The position numbers were made by a program, and so were the translations under genes. DNA of 64,000 nucleotides from Cyclaneusma minus (taxonomy: Eukaryota > Ascomycota > Leotiomycetes > Marthamycetales > Marthamycetaceae). The notes below the pieces were generated by a model. The model saw nothing but the letters and a program-made list of their open reading frames with translations, did not search any database and was not told the DNA's origin. Within the stretch, counting starts at the first letter, position 1; every line of letters begins with the position of its first letter. The stretch is taken from positions 1,922,001 to 1,986,000 of the forward strand of contig JAKZHN010000003.1 in the NCBI GenBank assembly GCA_037179335.1, in the 5' to 3' direction. This document shows positions 20,692 to 31,882 of the stretch, piece after piece.

Positions 20692-21756
20692 ATGGCTCAT
20701 CTGCCGCTTCCGGATCTCGAGCACATCATTCTCGGCAAAGGTGTGTTTTGTCTGGGGCACTTTCTCCCTTACAACAAGCCACCAGCCTTCACCGTCCCAT
20801 GCTCCAACAAAGAAGTGTTCCTTATCGATTTTCCCATTGCTCCTGCCTTTCTCGAGGCGGAAGTTTACGACGTCCCTGGTAGACCTTCGTGGGTCCGGGA
20901 GGTCCTCATGGCGCGATACCTGCCCGTTGGCGGACCCCCGGTCCGCAAGCGCAAACAGAATGGCAGAGATACCACCGAGAACCTCGGGGAAAGCGGCACG
21001 GACGGTCATTTCCCACAGCAGAAGAAGATCAAACTCTCTTCGCAGGAAGGGCAGACAGCAGTTTCCCCAGCCGACGCCTCTGCCGCTCCCACCGGTGTAG
21101 CCAATATCTCCACCGCCTCGACACCGGCTGCCAAGATTCAATCCTTATCAAGCGACCAAGCTGGTATGCCTCAAGCTCTTTCCCTTCCGCATGAGACTAA
21201 GCCCAGCACCCCCGCAGCCGAGATCGCCGACGCAGACAAGAAGTCCATCTTCGAGGAAGAAATGGACAAGTACGGTGAACGGGTCAGAATTTACATGGAC
21301 GTGAGAAGGTTTCACCATTACATGAAGATCGCCGAAGCTGAGGGCCGAGTCGCCGAGGGCGGCTTCTTCTATTCTAAGGAGGACGACGAAGAGATGCGCG
21401 ATCTCAAGCAGAAGTTCATCAAGTCGATGGATCTGGTCAGGGAGCAGAAGCGAAGAGCTCGGGAGACAGCTGAGCTGAAGGAGCCGAGCAAATTGGAAGG
21501 CATGGGAGATGTTGGCATGGTGGAGGAGAGGAAGGGAGAGGAAGCGGATGGCAACAAGAGAGCGAAGCCGGAGAGCGGAGACGGAGACGGTGACGACCGA
21601 GTCCCAACACAGGAACTACTGCAAAGGGCTTGGGTCGAAACCTCTGCCAGAATCCACAAGTGGCTGGAGGATCTCCCCGCTCCCAGCTGGGCGATGACAC
21701 TGGAATCGGCTCGACATGGATTTTGGGATGATTGGATGGACTCGGATGGCCAGTGA
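20692..21756 (+). CDS. Tandem-array family protein, member 10 (intact)
   Basis: Complete single-exon frame of 354 aa. N-terminal module MAHLPLPDLEHIILGKGVF, with IDFPIAPAFLEAEV and WVREVLMARYLP; basic cluster QQKKIKLSS near 105; helical module YGERVRIYMDVRRFHHYMK near 190-210; Lys/Arg-rich helix EQKRRARETAELKE; acidic spacer; and C-terminal LLQRAWVETSARIHKWLEDL. It pairs with member 9 as a subgroup but lacks member 9's introns. It has no FYGTP motif and ends with a Trp-rich segment (FWDDWMDSDGQ). Function unknown. Confidence 0.78.
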   Translation: MAHLPLPDLEHIILGKGVFCLGHFLPYNKPPAFTVPCSNKEVFLIDFPIAPAFLEAEVYDVPGRPSWVREVLMARYLPVGGPPVRKRKQNGRDTTENLGESGTDGHFPQQKKIKLSSQEGQTAVSPADASAAPTGVANISTASTPAAKIQSLSSDQAGMPQALSLPHETKPSTPAAEIADADKKSIFEEEMDKYGERVRIYMDVRRFHHYMKIAEAEGRVAEGGFFYSKEDDEEMRDLKQKFIKSMDLVREQKRRARETAELKEPSKLEGMGDVGMVEERKGEEADGNKRAKPESGDGDGDDRVPTQELLQRAWVETSARIHKWLEDLPAPSWAMTLESARHGFWDDWMDSDGQ

Positions 21757-22567
21757 AGCCAAATGGATGCGGTTAATGACGGCTACAAAAAACGGACCGT
21801 GGTTTGGAAGTGGTTTCAGGCAGTGCCAGTCATGCCAGGACTTATGGGAGTCGCCAGAGGTAGATCTTGGGATGCTAGGAAGACTTCGGACCGTCATGAG
21901 ACCGAAAGGAATTTGATTGGGTCTGAATCCATGATCCAAGTCTCCTTGCATACAAATGATACAATAAAGCTTCGAGAACCTGGAAAATGCTTTCTTGTGT
22001 TCAATTAAACGCCATTGTCCGCGTGGTGAAATATGTTATGGAACCAGACTTCTCACATGTTGAAAAACTAACGACTATCTCCTTTCGACAACACCCAGAA
22101 CCGGAACCATCGTTCACCACGAGACACGTTGCAGAGCTCACAAATGTATTCAATAAAAAGCCAGAACTCGCCGCCAGCCTGGGATTTCTTCGCGTCACCG
22201 CGTGCGCACGCATGCTGACGACTTCGTCGAGCGTCAAAATCCAACGGAATCACGGGACCCTACACCATCCTCATCGCAGCCTCACGTCCCATGGCGCTAC
22301 AATCACCAGGGTTCATGTACTACAAAGAAACAAACGATCACAGCTCGATCTAGCACTTTACAATGCTTTCCTAAAATATACCCAACGTCTCTAAAGCAGC
22401 AGTACCACCAGAAAAGGAAATCAAGCTCGCAAAACATTCGCCAGAATTTTGAAAACCCCAAGAGAAGCAATCATACAACCTCAATGCCAATGCCAACTCC
22501 TCGTTCAAACCCCAAGCTTTCTCCTGACAATGTATTCCCCTTCGCCAGCATGTCGTCTCGGAAACTT
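21757..22567. other. Intergenic, end of array
   Basis: No gene seen between the + strand array and the convergent - strand gene. Several overlapping open frames on both strands lack coding character. Confidence 0.4.
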
Positions 22568-24151
22568 TCAATCAATCTCGAAGTCCATCTCATTCTCACC
22601 CCAATCCTTGACAACACGCCACAGACATTGGCTTCGGCCCCGATTACTAACCCAGCTACCAACACAAAAGCAGTAGGAAAATTCGCCGGCTCCCCTGTCC
22701 GAAAAGGCAAGCTTCAGAAATTCAGCTTGAATCTCCCTCTTCTCTTTCATCAGGTCCTGGCAATCGGCGATCCACTGTGAAAATTTGTCCCCTTCCGCAG
22801 GCATATTGTGAAAAAGGGCCATGTTCTGGATGAGAATGGGCAAATTCTCGGATATCAGCTTCTTCTGTGTCTCTCCGTATGCTCTTGCCCTGGCTACGCA
22901 CATATCGAGCTCAGGTCCCCATCCCAGGAGTGGATTTCGAAAAGGTGAGACCGAGGGTGCCTTTTCCATGTTTGGGTCTGCGATTAGGTTGAAAAGGAAC
23001 TGGAGATACCTCGCCGGGTCGAGCCTGTCTACGGTAACGGGTGAAGCGTCTTCACGTATGACGCCTTCGTAGCAAGGCGTGTATTTGAAACCAAGTTCGT
23101 TGGCTCCAAAAATCTTGTCGATCGCTTCAAATATATCTCGACATGCGGCGCATTGGCATCCGTAATGGCAAAGCCTGCCTTGGCTGTCGGGCCTCGTACA
23201 ATCGCAACGGCGTGAGCCCTGCTGGTTTGTCTCTCGTTGTGGGCAGGTGCAGGCACTGCGATCCTGAGGCAACAGTTAGCTGGTCAAGATCAAACAAAGA
23301 GAACATCGTGGAAACATACGACAATATCTGGAGCCCTCGTGGAAGAAGACGCCGCAGATTGAGGGACAACCTGTGGCTGCTGGCCGGCCGGCTGAGTTCA
23401 AAGCACAATCAGCTAATGCGGAGCAAGCTGGAAGAATGTAAGAACGTACAACAACTGCCGCAGGCTTCGTGGCAGACGACGCTGCTGCTTGAGAAGCACG
23501 TTGGCCACGTTGTTCCATTCGTTGGGCACCTTGTTCCAATTTACGTTGAAATTTACTTTTGGGTTTTGACTGCTGAGGCGGCGTCTGGCTCTAGACAAGT
23601 ATTAATAGATGCGAAGTGATGCAAACAGACCAAGGGACGGAAGACTTACTACTGCTGGTGCGGGAACCTCTCCGGTGGTGGGCGAGGGAGATTGAGAACG
23701 TCTCTTTGCCTGTTTATCATGCTTATGCAAGGTATCATTCTATGCCAGCATGAGTAGATGCAAAATATCGTAGAATAGTCAAGCACATCACCACTTACTA
23801 TTTGCTCAGTAGTCATGGTACTAACTAGCGATAGATCTTCATCAGTGTCCCAATCATACCCCGGTTGGTAATCATCGTCTTCGCTTTCATGTATAATTTG
23901 CTAAAAAACGTTAGAGGAATTGGATTTCAAATCTCAAACATGGATCAATTGGGGTAGGGTAATGAATAGAGATCCGTTGAGAACATGCTCACCAGGTCTC
24001 GATCGGCGTTGGCAGGTATGGTAACGCCTTTGACTTCTACTAAGCCCTCGGGCGTCACATGGCTCGACTTTCGCTTCTTAGTCTTGACTTTGTCCTCATC
24101 ATTGCCATGGTGTGTGCTGGTTTTAGCGGAGGGCGGCTGCAGCTCGGCCAT
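22568..24151 (-). CDS. Cysteine-rich protein with six exons, copy A
   Basis: Minus-strand exons: 24151-23993, 23900-23799, 23739-23650, 23590-23450, 23391-23320, 23263-22568; all five introns are phase 0 with good donors, giving 419 aa. The N-terminal half is Lys/Gln/Pro-rich and low complexity (KVKTKKRKSS near residues 21-30). The last exon starts with a compact Cys cluster: C-x-C-P, then RRCDCTRPD, CQCAACRDIFEAID and FKYTPCYEG. Spacing looks like a small metal-binding module but matches no family I can name. A shorter second copy lies at 32836-33470. Likely nuclear given the basic N terminus (inference). Confidence 0.7.
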
Positions 24152-25116
24152 TTTGGTGAATGAGTTGGAGGAAATGAAAAAAGAGAAGCTGCACACCTTG
24201 AGATTGACGCGGTAACGAGGTGCGGTGCACACAAAAAATGATGTGAGTCAATTGGGGAGAATTAAAGGACATTATTATCGGGCCTGGGGAACCGGGATAT
24301 TTATTATGTTATCCTGCTCAGTCGCCGAAAGCTAATTTGCAACAGCTTGGTATTGTATTAACCTGCGATAAACGCTTTTCCTAAACTCAAAGTTCAGTGC
24401 GAAAACACTTTTCAGAATCTAGGTTTCTGCCAAAGGTTATCCTGAAAGTATATGACACCCACATTAGAGTTCCCCGTGGCGCACAAAGAACAGGTGGGGA
24501 GAAAGTTCAAAGTAAAAAGGATAGACCCCTCTTGATTGATATCCCCAAGGAAATGTTTCGAAGGCAATGGAAGAGTGTCTACCCTGGCGTCACTTGCATA
24601 AAATCGTGTATTTCTGACCGATGACCGTTTTCGAGTTTTTCGTGAAAATGTTGTTATCCTGTTGTGTTGACTGAAGATTGGGCTGGGGCCTACACAAGGG
24701 TCAGTGATTATACTTCCGGGTCACGAGGGGGCTTGTGTGTATGCGTGCTGAAACGGTCACGTGACCTTGGTGACGTAGAGTCTGGCTTCCATGAGCCACC
24801 GCGAAGACGGGCGATACAGTGCTAAAAGGAACAAGGTAACATCTGGCTCTTCTCTCCCCAGTCTATCTTGTCGAGCTTGTGCAGGTCAACAGGATACCGT
24901 ACGTATGGTGACGCACCCCTTTACTACAAGTTTCGCAATTCGGTCACTGATACTTATCACTACGGAATCCAAGCGCGACCTAAAAGCCAAGTGAGTCGCA
25001 AAGTATCAAGCAGACTCCAAACCAAATCCCCGTATTCTGCAGCTACAAGCAATTAACTCATTATTTCCGACATTTTCCTTCCACACTTCTTACATCAATA
25101 TCAGATTCACCAACTA
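24152..25116. other. Intergenic
   Basis: No gene seen. Upstream region of the 24151 gene on one side and 3' flank of the 25117-27923 gene on the other. Confidence 0.4.
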
Positions 25117-27923
25117 TCAATCTTCATCCTCCGACTCAACCCTCGCAACCATATTACTCAACGAGCTCTTCGGCCTCAGCGTCACCGGCCTTCCCCCCGC
25201 ACTCCCCGGTCTCACGCCCAAACCCCTTGTCCTCCCAACACCACGCTCCGGACTAGCAGCCCCAGACCTTCCAGAAACGCTTCGTGCTCTTCCCGCAGCC
25301 GAATCAGGACTTCCGCTCCCCGTCCTCACCGGAACTACCCCCGCCCTCCCAGCCCCCAAATCAGGGCTTCCAGTCCTCACAGAACCGCCACCCCTTGTTC
25401 TCCCCAACTCAGGACTCCCAGCCATCGACCTCACACCACCACCCCTAGCAACCCTTCCAGCAGCTCCAGCAGCCAATTCCGGACTTCCCGTTCCACCACT
25501 CGTCCGCTCACTCTCACTCCTGACCAGCATCCCCCTTCCCCTCGCCCTTCCCAAACTCCCCATACGTCCCAAACTAACAGAACTAGCCCCTGTAGACGCC
25601 CCGATACTAGATTGTCCCCGTCTCGAACTCTGCGCGATAGCCGCACCAGCGCGTCCATTCCCCACCATACCCCCCCTCTCATGCAACTCACTCATTGTAC
25701 TCCGCCTCACCAGACCCCTCTGCAACGCCGCCGCAATCCCCGGACTATTCGTCCTGCCAAATATGCCACTCCCACTCCCAATCCCACCATTACCTCCATT
25801 TCTAGCCGGCGTCACAGAACTGCCGCGACCGACGCTGGCAGCGGGACTTCCAGCGACATTTGCAGCATCAGTGGTACTCTGCGACCGAAGATGGAAAGCA
25901 GGTGAGGATGAAGCTGATGGATTGAGCGATGATGTATCAGGAGAGGCATTGGGCGAAGGTGAGTTGGAATTGGAAAGGCGACGAGGAAAATATGAAGAAA
26001 TTTTGCCGTCTTTGTCGTAGGCGAGGAAACCGTCGCCGAAGGAGAGGATTACCTGCAGGGAGGGGAAGTCGCGCGTTCGGCCGGAGGAGGGAAAGAGCCA
26101 GTCTTGGAGGAGGGGTGGGAGGTTGTTTGATTCTGAAAAAGGGGGGTGTTAGCATGAAGTTTGGAGGTAGCATGGTGAGAGTAGGGGAAGGGGGCGCCCA
26201 GGGTGAAGAGGGGTGACAGATGAGATGAATAAGATGAGGCTTGGGAAGGGTATGAGGAGATGTGACGGTAAGAGAGCAAAGCAAAGCAACATACCCTGGT
26301 GATAAACCCCATCCCTCGTCTTCCAACAAACATAATACCTCTCATGCGCCCCACAAGCCAACACCACCGTATCAGCCACACTCTCATCACTCAGCCTCTC
26401 CAGCAGATTCTCCGGTAATCTCTGTGTCGCTCCAGCAGCCCCACTCAGACTATTCTTTGCTGGAAATTTTGGCAACATCGGTGTTCGAGGCGAAGACTGA
26501 GCCGGCGAAGCTCGTGAAGAATGGGCTGGCGAGGCGGGAACAGCTTGTGAAGCCTGTGAAACTTGCAAAGAAGGGGACTTCTGCGGTGATATTGCTCCAA
26601 ACAACATCTCAGGTGTAGTAGGTTTCCTGGGTGTCGGTGTGAGGGGTCGCGAAGTGCCGCTTTTGGGTTTCGCGGGTGTACTACCGTTGGGTGACTGGGC
26701 TTTGAGACTAGCGGCGCTGTGGGCTTTTGCCAGCGCAGCTGCTGAAGCTGTAGGGATAGGGGAAGGACGTTTGGGTTTTGGTGTAGGTGAGAGGCTTGGT
26801 GAGGGTTGGATGGAAGGGTTTGTTTGATTAGGGGGAGGAGTAGAAGTGGTTGAGATGGTGGGAATGGTTGGAGTGGGTCGAGTTGTTGGATTAGAGGATG
26901 GAACTGTGGCATTGGGGGGATTGGATGCAGGAATTGAGGAAATTGAAGCTTCCCTTTCTGATACTTTGGTGCCAGTGGGACTCTCGACATCACTGTCGCT
27001 GTTGCTGTTTGGAAGTCCTTGAGAAGTATCAGGTCGTGTACTCGACCACATCGATGTTGCCTCAGTGGACAAGCTTGCATTATCAGAAAGTCTTCGTGCT
27101 GCACCAGCGTCAGAAGTTGAAGCCACGGACTCATTATTCGGCCTCGACGCTGTCACAGACGCCGTGATTGGAACAGTCGCCTCCTGATTAGTGGTATAAT
27201 TGACCGTCGTCAGTCCAGGCACAGCATCATGCGTAGTGGTCTGGTCTTCCTGTCTGGCAGTCTTGTCTTTCTTCCATCTCTTCTCCTTTCTGGTCAACTC
27301 AATCTCGAGCACACGCATGCCCGGATGGATCTTGCTACGGAGCCCGTCATCGTCCCTGTCGAAGCGGATGGCCCAGAGACCTTGCTCTTCTTCGACGGCA
27401 CAAAAGCCTTCCCAGCCTTCGAAGGTCATGCGGCGGTCTTGACGCGTGCAGTCGAAGGGACCGGTAAGGTGTGGTTGGGCATCGGCTCGGACGCCATATT
27501 TGAGGTTGTAGGTGTCTTTGTCGAGGTAGACCCAGTTGAGGATGGGCGCCTCTTCGGTGATTGTTGTGACGAGACCTTCATACTTCTTGTCTGGGTAGGG
27601 AAGATAGTAGCCTGCGAATGGGTGGCCGAAGGGCTCGCTGTCGACAGCTGTTGAGGTATCGATATAGAGCTTGTCATGTTCAGTTAGCTAGATGCTTCAA
27701 AGATGCCCACAAGATGTTCACTTACCTTTCCACCACGCAGAACAACTTGCTTCCCATCAATCTCACGACTTCTCTTTGACGAACTCAGACATGTCACGAT
27801 CAAATTGCATCGACGAGCTCGATGTTCTTCTCGTTTCTCCTTCGATTGACCTTGTCGAATAGCTTCATTGGTTCCAAGTACAGCAGGTACTGTGACCAGA
27901 GCAAGTACCATAGACAATACCAT
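25117..27923 (-). CDS. Conserved ascomycete protein with hydrophobic N terminus, 862 aa
   Basis: Minus-strand exons 27923-27726, 27669-26295 and 26132-25117 (introns 56 and 162 nt), phases consistent, 862 aa. The first exon begins with a hydrophobic stretch (MVLSMVLALVTVPAVLG) that could be a signal anchor or part of a fold, then ARRCNLIVTC. Exon 2 starts LYIDTS and contains GHPFAGYYLPYPDKK, LNWVYLDKDTYNLKYGVRAD, GPFDCTRQDRR and FDRDDDGLRSKI, a globular region of about 130 aa of a type I recall only as uncharacterised in ascomycetes. A long Ser/Pro/Thr-rich region follows, a second short conserved patch (LACGAHERYYVCWKTRDGVYH, then LPPLLQDWLFP, VILSFGDGFLAYDKDGKISS), and an Arg/Gly/Ser-rich disordered tail. 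Role unknown. Confidence 0.8.
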
Positions 27924-28125
27924 GGTTGCAATAAGACACTTGCTTTAAGCAAGAGTGTCGGAAGTCCGAAGTGTAAGAGAATTGGAAAGATGTTTCGTCG
28001 ATGCCGCAGCTTGTCATCACATAGACAATCTGCTCAATTCCACAAATCACCGAAAACTTTTGGTAACCGGAAAAGCTTCCAGCTCTTCCATTACCTCTAG
28101 TAAGACCCTTCAATAAGACCCTTCA

Positions 28126-28908
28126 ATGCAAGAAAACCTGTTGTCCCTTTGCCACGAAGGCTGGTGCAACATCCTCCAGGATGATCAATTCCCCAAAGCC
28201 ATCCTACGAAAAAGCATGAACCAAATATTGGAATGCATTATGCGGCGAGGCGAACTGGCGGTCCCCACTTTTGAAACATTCTCGCGTGGATCATCGACTG
28301 ACACTCACCCACAATCAGCTCACTTTCGACCCCGCATTGTCCCATGGCTGCTCTCTGCCGCATCTGCGGTCCAGACAGCTGCTGCCGTCGGTGCTCAGTG
28401 GCTGCAAAGCCTTTCTGTAAAGCAAATATGCAAGGAGGCTCTTGAGACGCAACGGGAGGCGGGAAGGGAGCTTGGGGACGCGTTCGAGCAGACACGCACA
28501 GATACCCACTTTTCCGAATGCCCGAGGGTCGTGAGCGCAGGGATGTTGACGCCATGCACGATAGACAATGGAACAATTTCGATTTGCCGCAGATCACTCA
28601 ATTGTCTCCATAGCGGACATGGGAGAATCAGCCGATTTTCCGAGGACCGAGATCTGATCTTGTCTCAGGAGTGGGGCGGCTTGGGGGTCCATGCTGACAT
28701 AACGAACTGGCTTCATACTCACAGGACAGCTGCTTACCGTATATTGAATTGCAGTAATTGTCGATCTCGAGGAGCAAACAATATTGTGAAACTTGCTTTT
28801 AAACGCCGCTGCGGCCGGCTCCGCGTCGAATTCCTCAGCGGGGCCGGGAGACTCGGGCGAGCAGCGGGTACCATCGGCCAGCTGCTGGGCCTGTCTTACC
28901 CAAGCTGA
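28126..28908 (+). CDS. Doubtful 260-aa open frame
   Basis: The longest frame in this stretch. Part of it reads as a plausible helix (AASAVQTAAAVGAQWLQSL, then ICKEALETQREAGRELGDAF), but an opposing frame from ATG 28950 on the - strand (MSTYFSFFFPPIDPSAW) also looks partly coding. No family recognised and no introns resolved. It may be non-coding. Confidence 0.25.
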   Translation: MQENLLSLCHEGWCNILQDDQFPKAILRKSMNQILECIMRRGELAVPTFETFSRGSSTDTHPQSAHFRPRIVPWLLSAASAVQTAAAVGAQWLQSLSVKQICKEALETQREAGRELGDAFEQTRTDTHFSECPRVVSAGMLTPCTIDNGTISICRRSLNCLHSGHGRISRFSEDRDLILSQEWGGLGVHADITNWLHTHRTAAYRILNCSNCRSRGANNIVKLAFKRRCGRLRVEFLSGAGRLGRAAGTIGQLLGLSYPS

Positions 28909-29584
28909 AGGATCAATGGGCGGAAAGAAAAAGGAGAAATAAGTGGACATGTAAGACGAAAATGGACAAAAGAGACAATGGCTGAAGCTCGACGAGTAGA
29001 ACTGGATATCTCAATATAGGCGGGGCTGACTATATCGGTGGCGTTCGTGGCCTTTCCCAGAACCCAAGGTCAATGCCGGCAGCTGTTTCAGAATCGAGAT
29101 CCCCCAAAGCTGTTACACGAGACGGTAACGAGCGCAGAACAAGCTCCTGCAAAGCTGCAATCCATGCAGCGATCCATGAATATGGACCCACAGTCCCCTC
29201 GCGGCACATGGGCTGATGCCTGTCATTCAAGGAAATCTATGGGTCCAGAACTCCGAGAGCTGAAGAATACTCGTTCGATATTGAAGGCAGTTCCAGACAC
29301 TCGGTATTGACAACTCAGTCGTAACATTGACGCGGAGTCTGGAATGTGGCAGATCGACAGTGGCAGGTGCGAGTTTGCGTTGGTGCGAGTCAATGCAACT
29401 CCTTCACCGACCTCCATGCTTCAGGAATACCGAGGAGCTTCTGCCAGCTGGATATCGAATCTTGGAGATATAAAGGGGAGCAAAGATCCGTCGTTGAAAG
29501 AGCATCTCTCCAGCATCACTACCCTCCACAACTCCAACTTTCCAATCTCACAAGTTCACCAAACTTCAATCCCAAAACTTCAAC
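28909..29584. other. Intergenic
   Basis: No gene seen. Holds the promoter of the small gene at 29585, including the TATA-like site listed separately. Confidence 0.35.
29469..29474 (+). promoter_or_regulatory. TATA-like box of the 95-aa gene
   Basis: TATAAA 111 bp before ATG 29585, followed by a pyrimidine-rich, CA-rich leader, the usual layout of a fungal core promoter. Position and sequence only; no direct proof. Confidence 0.45.
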
Positions 29585-29993
29585 ATGTCTGCTCTCGAGT
29601 ATGCTATAGAGTCCGCTCCCACCCAAGCTTCCATCTCACTTTGTTGACAATCCGTTTAGCCAAACCAGACCCGACACCTACGCTGCCAGCGACTCTGACC
29701 GCGAAGATGGTCAAGCCATCGGTGGCCGCAGAGCCCCTGCCACCAGCGGCCTCGCTCGCCTCGAGACTCCCACCGCTCTCAGCAAGGAGGCTGGTAAGAA
29801 CTCCTCCCCATCCTTTCCACAGACTGAACAACGACTAACATGCTCATCAACAGGCCAGCTCCTCAAGGGTGCCGTCAACGAGAAGGGCGAGCTGAAGGAT
29901 GCCGCTCTCATGATCGGTATCAAGCTTGACCTCGAGGCCGAAATCCACTTGACTGCTCGCGTCAAGGGTGACATCACCGTCGGCCTGTACTAA
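29585..29993 (+). CDS. Small conserved-looking protein, 95 aa, three exons
   Basis: Exons 29585-29598, 29660-29793 and 29854-29993 with introns of 61 and 60 nt (branch sites TTGAC and GACTAAC). The first exon is only 14 nt, so gene finders may miss it. The joined protein starts MSALDQTRPDTYAASDSD and ends KLDLEAEIHLTARVKGDITV-GLY. The second half (KEAGQLLKGAVNEKGEL, then LMIGIKLDLEAEIHL) reads as one small alpha/beta unit. No signal peptide, no cysteines. Codon use is strongly C/G-ending, as in highly expressed fungal genes. Function unknown. Confidence 0.8.
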
Positions 29994-30615
29994 GCCGCAC
30001 GCCTCGACACTTTCGACTTCTCGGTTGTTCGACGGGATGATTGAGGAGGAGTTGGTCTTTGTGGTGGAGATTTGGGATCGCTGGTAACTGGGAACTTGGA
30101 TATGCGGGACTGGTTGGGGGTTGGGGTGGCGAATCGGGTATATAGGAAGTGCTTCAGCTAATGGTTCAGGACAATATATGTTCAGTCAGTACAAATACTA
30201 TTGAGCAGAAACGTCTCCAGTGTGTCCTAGATCGGCTTTCTGGGCAGTAAAATGGATAAGGTCTTTCCCGAGTGAGCCATCCACAGCTATGGCCGAGTGA
30301 TAGAATGCTTGAAAGAGTCACCCAGTGATCAACTTATGACTGGTGCCATTTGAGTAAGCTTAAGAATAATCGCATTGGTCGCTCCGGTCAACCCACCGGC
30401 TGAGGGCCTAATCGTGGGTCCTTTTTCTGCCTAATAATGCCAAACTTAACCGCGGAGGTGATCCTGAGATGAAGTAGGAACCCCTCCCGCCACGCTCCTT
30501 TAAAGAAACTGTATCTGGTGCTTGTCGTCTACCTGGAAAAAATGTTGTAATCCATCGAAGTAAGATGACGATTGAAGTTGGCAACCGCGAAGATTTCTGT
30601 ATATATTACCCATTT
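29994..30615. other. Intergenic
   Basis: Between the convergent 95-aa gene and the F-box-like gene; no gene seen. Confidence 0.4.
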
Positions 30616-31882
30616 TCATCTCCACAAAGCGCGACTCGTCCCACATGACATGTCCCAAGCACGAAAGCTCGCCCTGTGAAGCTTTTCGCTTTGGGTCCTG
30701 TCAATTGAACGAGCCCAAGACCAGCCGAAGCTGCAGCTTCGCTCATCGTCATCGCGCTTGTAGTAGAGAAATCGATCGTGGCACGTGTACCGAAGTTTCT
30801 CCAATATTAGGTCGAAATCGCGGAGAAACGGAGGATCATCTGGGGGCAGTGATGTCGGCAGGAGCTGTTTCACAGCCAAGAGATCATGGACTCCGCTCTG
30901 TTGATAGAACATCTTAGCAAGGAATGGCGTGCCAACTGTCAATAGACGTTGTATGACCCTATAATGATTGAAGACCACTAGTATCAATGTTAGCTTCCAA
31001 CTAAACTGGCCTGGAGGGATGAGGGAGTGATCGACTTGCTTTCCTCGGTTGCATCGCTGCAGGGCTGTTCGCGATGATCAGGATGACCAGGAGGAAATGG
31101 GTTGCTCTCTGTCGCGTGATATGCTGTTTCCTCCTCGGATCCTTCGCTCTCGCGGGTTTGCTGACGGTGGATTTCGGCGCATCTCACCAGGAGGTCATCA
31201 CAAAACTGGGCACCGAACTCGAGAACGCATAGAATCTGTTCCATCTCCCATAAACGAAATTTTCTGAGGAAGCGATTTGCTCTGTTTAGGCGCACATCGG
31301 GGTTCCGGGTCCCGAGGGATTCGATCGATTGGTTCCAACTCTCAACGGGGAGCCCCAAGTATTGGAAATTGCCAAATAGGGCACAGTAGATGTCAAGACG
31401 ACATAAAGCTCGATGGATTCTTCGCTTCTCCATAGTAGACAAATCTTCCAGCTTCGTTCCAAGCTCCGCGCCAGTGAAAGGATGCTTGTCCAATGTTCTC
31501 TGCACGAACTTTGATGCAACGACAGTATGATCGCACGTGGGCTGAGCAATCTGCAGAAGGTCGTGAAGGGGAATGTACTCCATACAGGATATGGAAGGTG
31601 AGGCGCATAGAGACGCATGAAACGGGCCGTTTGCTTGCTCCACTTATCGACCATCGAACACCTCATCATGTTTCTGGCACGCACCACGTTCCAGGCTTCG
31701 TACAAACCGCTGTGCGATAATTCTTTCAGCAGCGTATCCCGTAGAAGCGTTTCTCTCTGCGTAAGGTAGGCGTTGTAGATCAAAGGCGATGAGAGAACTA
31801 AGGACTTCAGAGAAGAGACATCTGGCAGATGCTCGAAGATGAGGGTCTTGATTTCGACGGCCAATGTTTCCAAGGCCGCCAT
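30616..31882 (-). pseudogene. F-box-like protein with one frame change
   Basis: ATG 31882 begins MAALETLAVEIKTLIFEHLP, then DVSSLKSLVLSSPLIYNAY, a typical fungal F-box-like start (substrate adaptor of SCF ubiquitin ligases). The frame changes near 31640-31650: the downstream part (ANGPFHASLCASPSISCMEY, MEKRRIHRALCRLDIYC) is in another frame. A 62-nt intron at 31039-30978 uses a GC donor (gcaagt) and has GCTAAC 14 nt before TAG; it joins phase-correctly to exon 30977-30616 (HYRVIQRLLTVGTPFLAK). A missing base at about 31642 is the simplest account, so the copy is probably dead or mis-sequenced. It lies against the AT-rich block. Confidence 0.6.

Noticed and set aside
2627..21700. Many antisense open frames opposite the array genes
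   Set aside because: They mirror the codon pattern of the sense genes, share no homology with each other and lack family motifs.
2677..21756. Heavy RIP as a full explanation of the broken array members
   Set aside because: Only some stops fit C-to-T changes (CAA to TAA, TGG to TAG). Genes remain GC-balanced, several copies are intact, and indels or deletions in members 5, 7 and 8 are not RIP products.
28126..28950. Confident gene on either strand
   Set aside because: Opposing frames look equally plausible and no splice-consistent model emerged; kept only as a doubtful frame.
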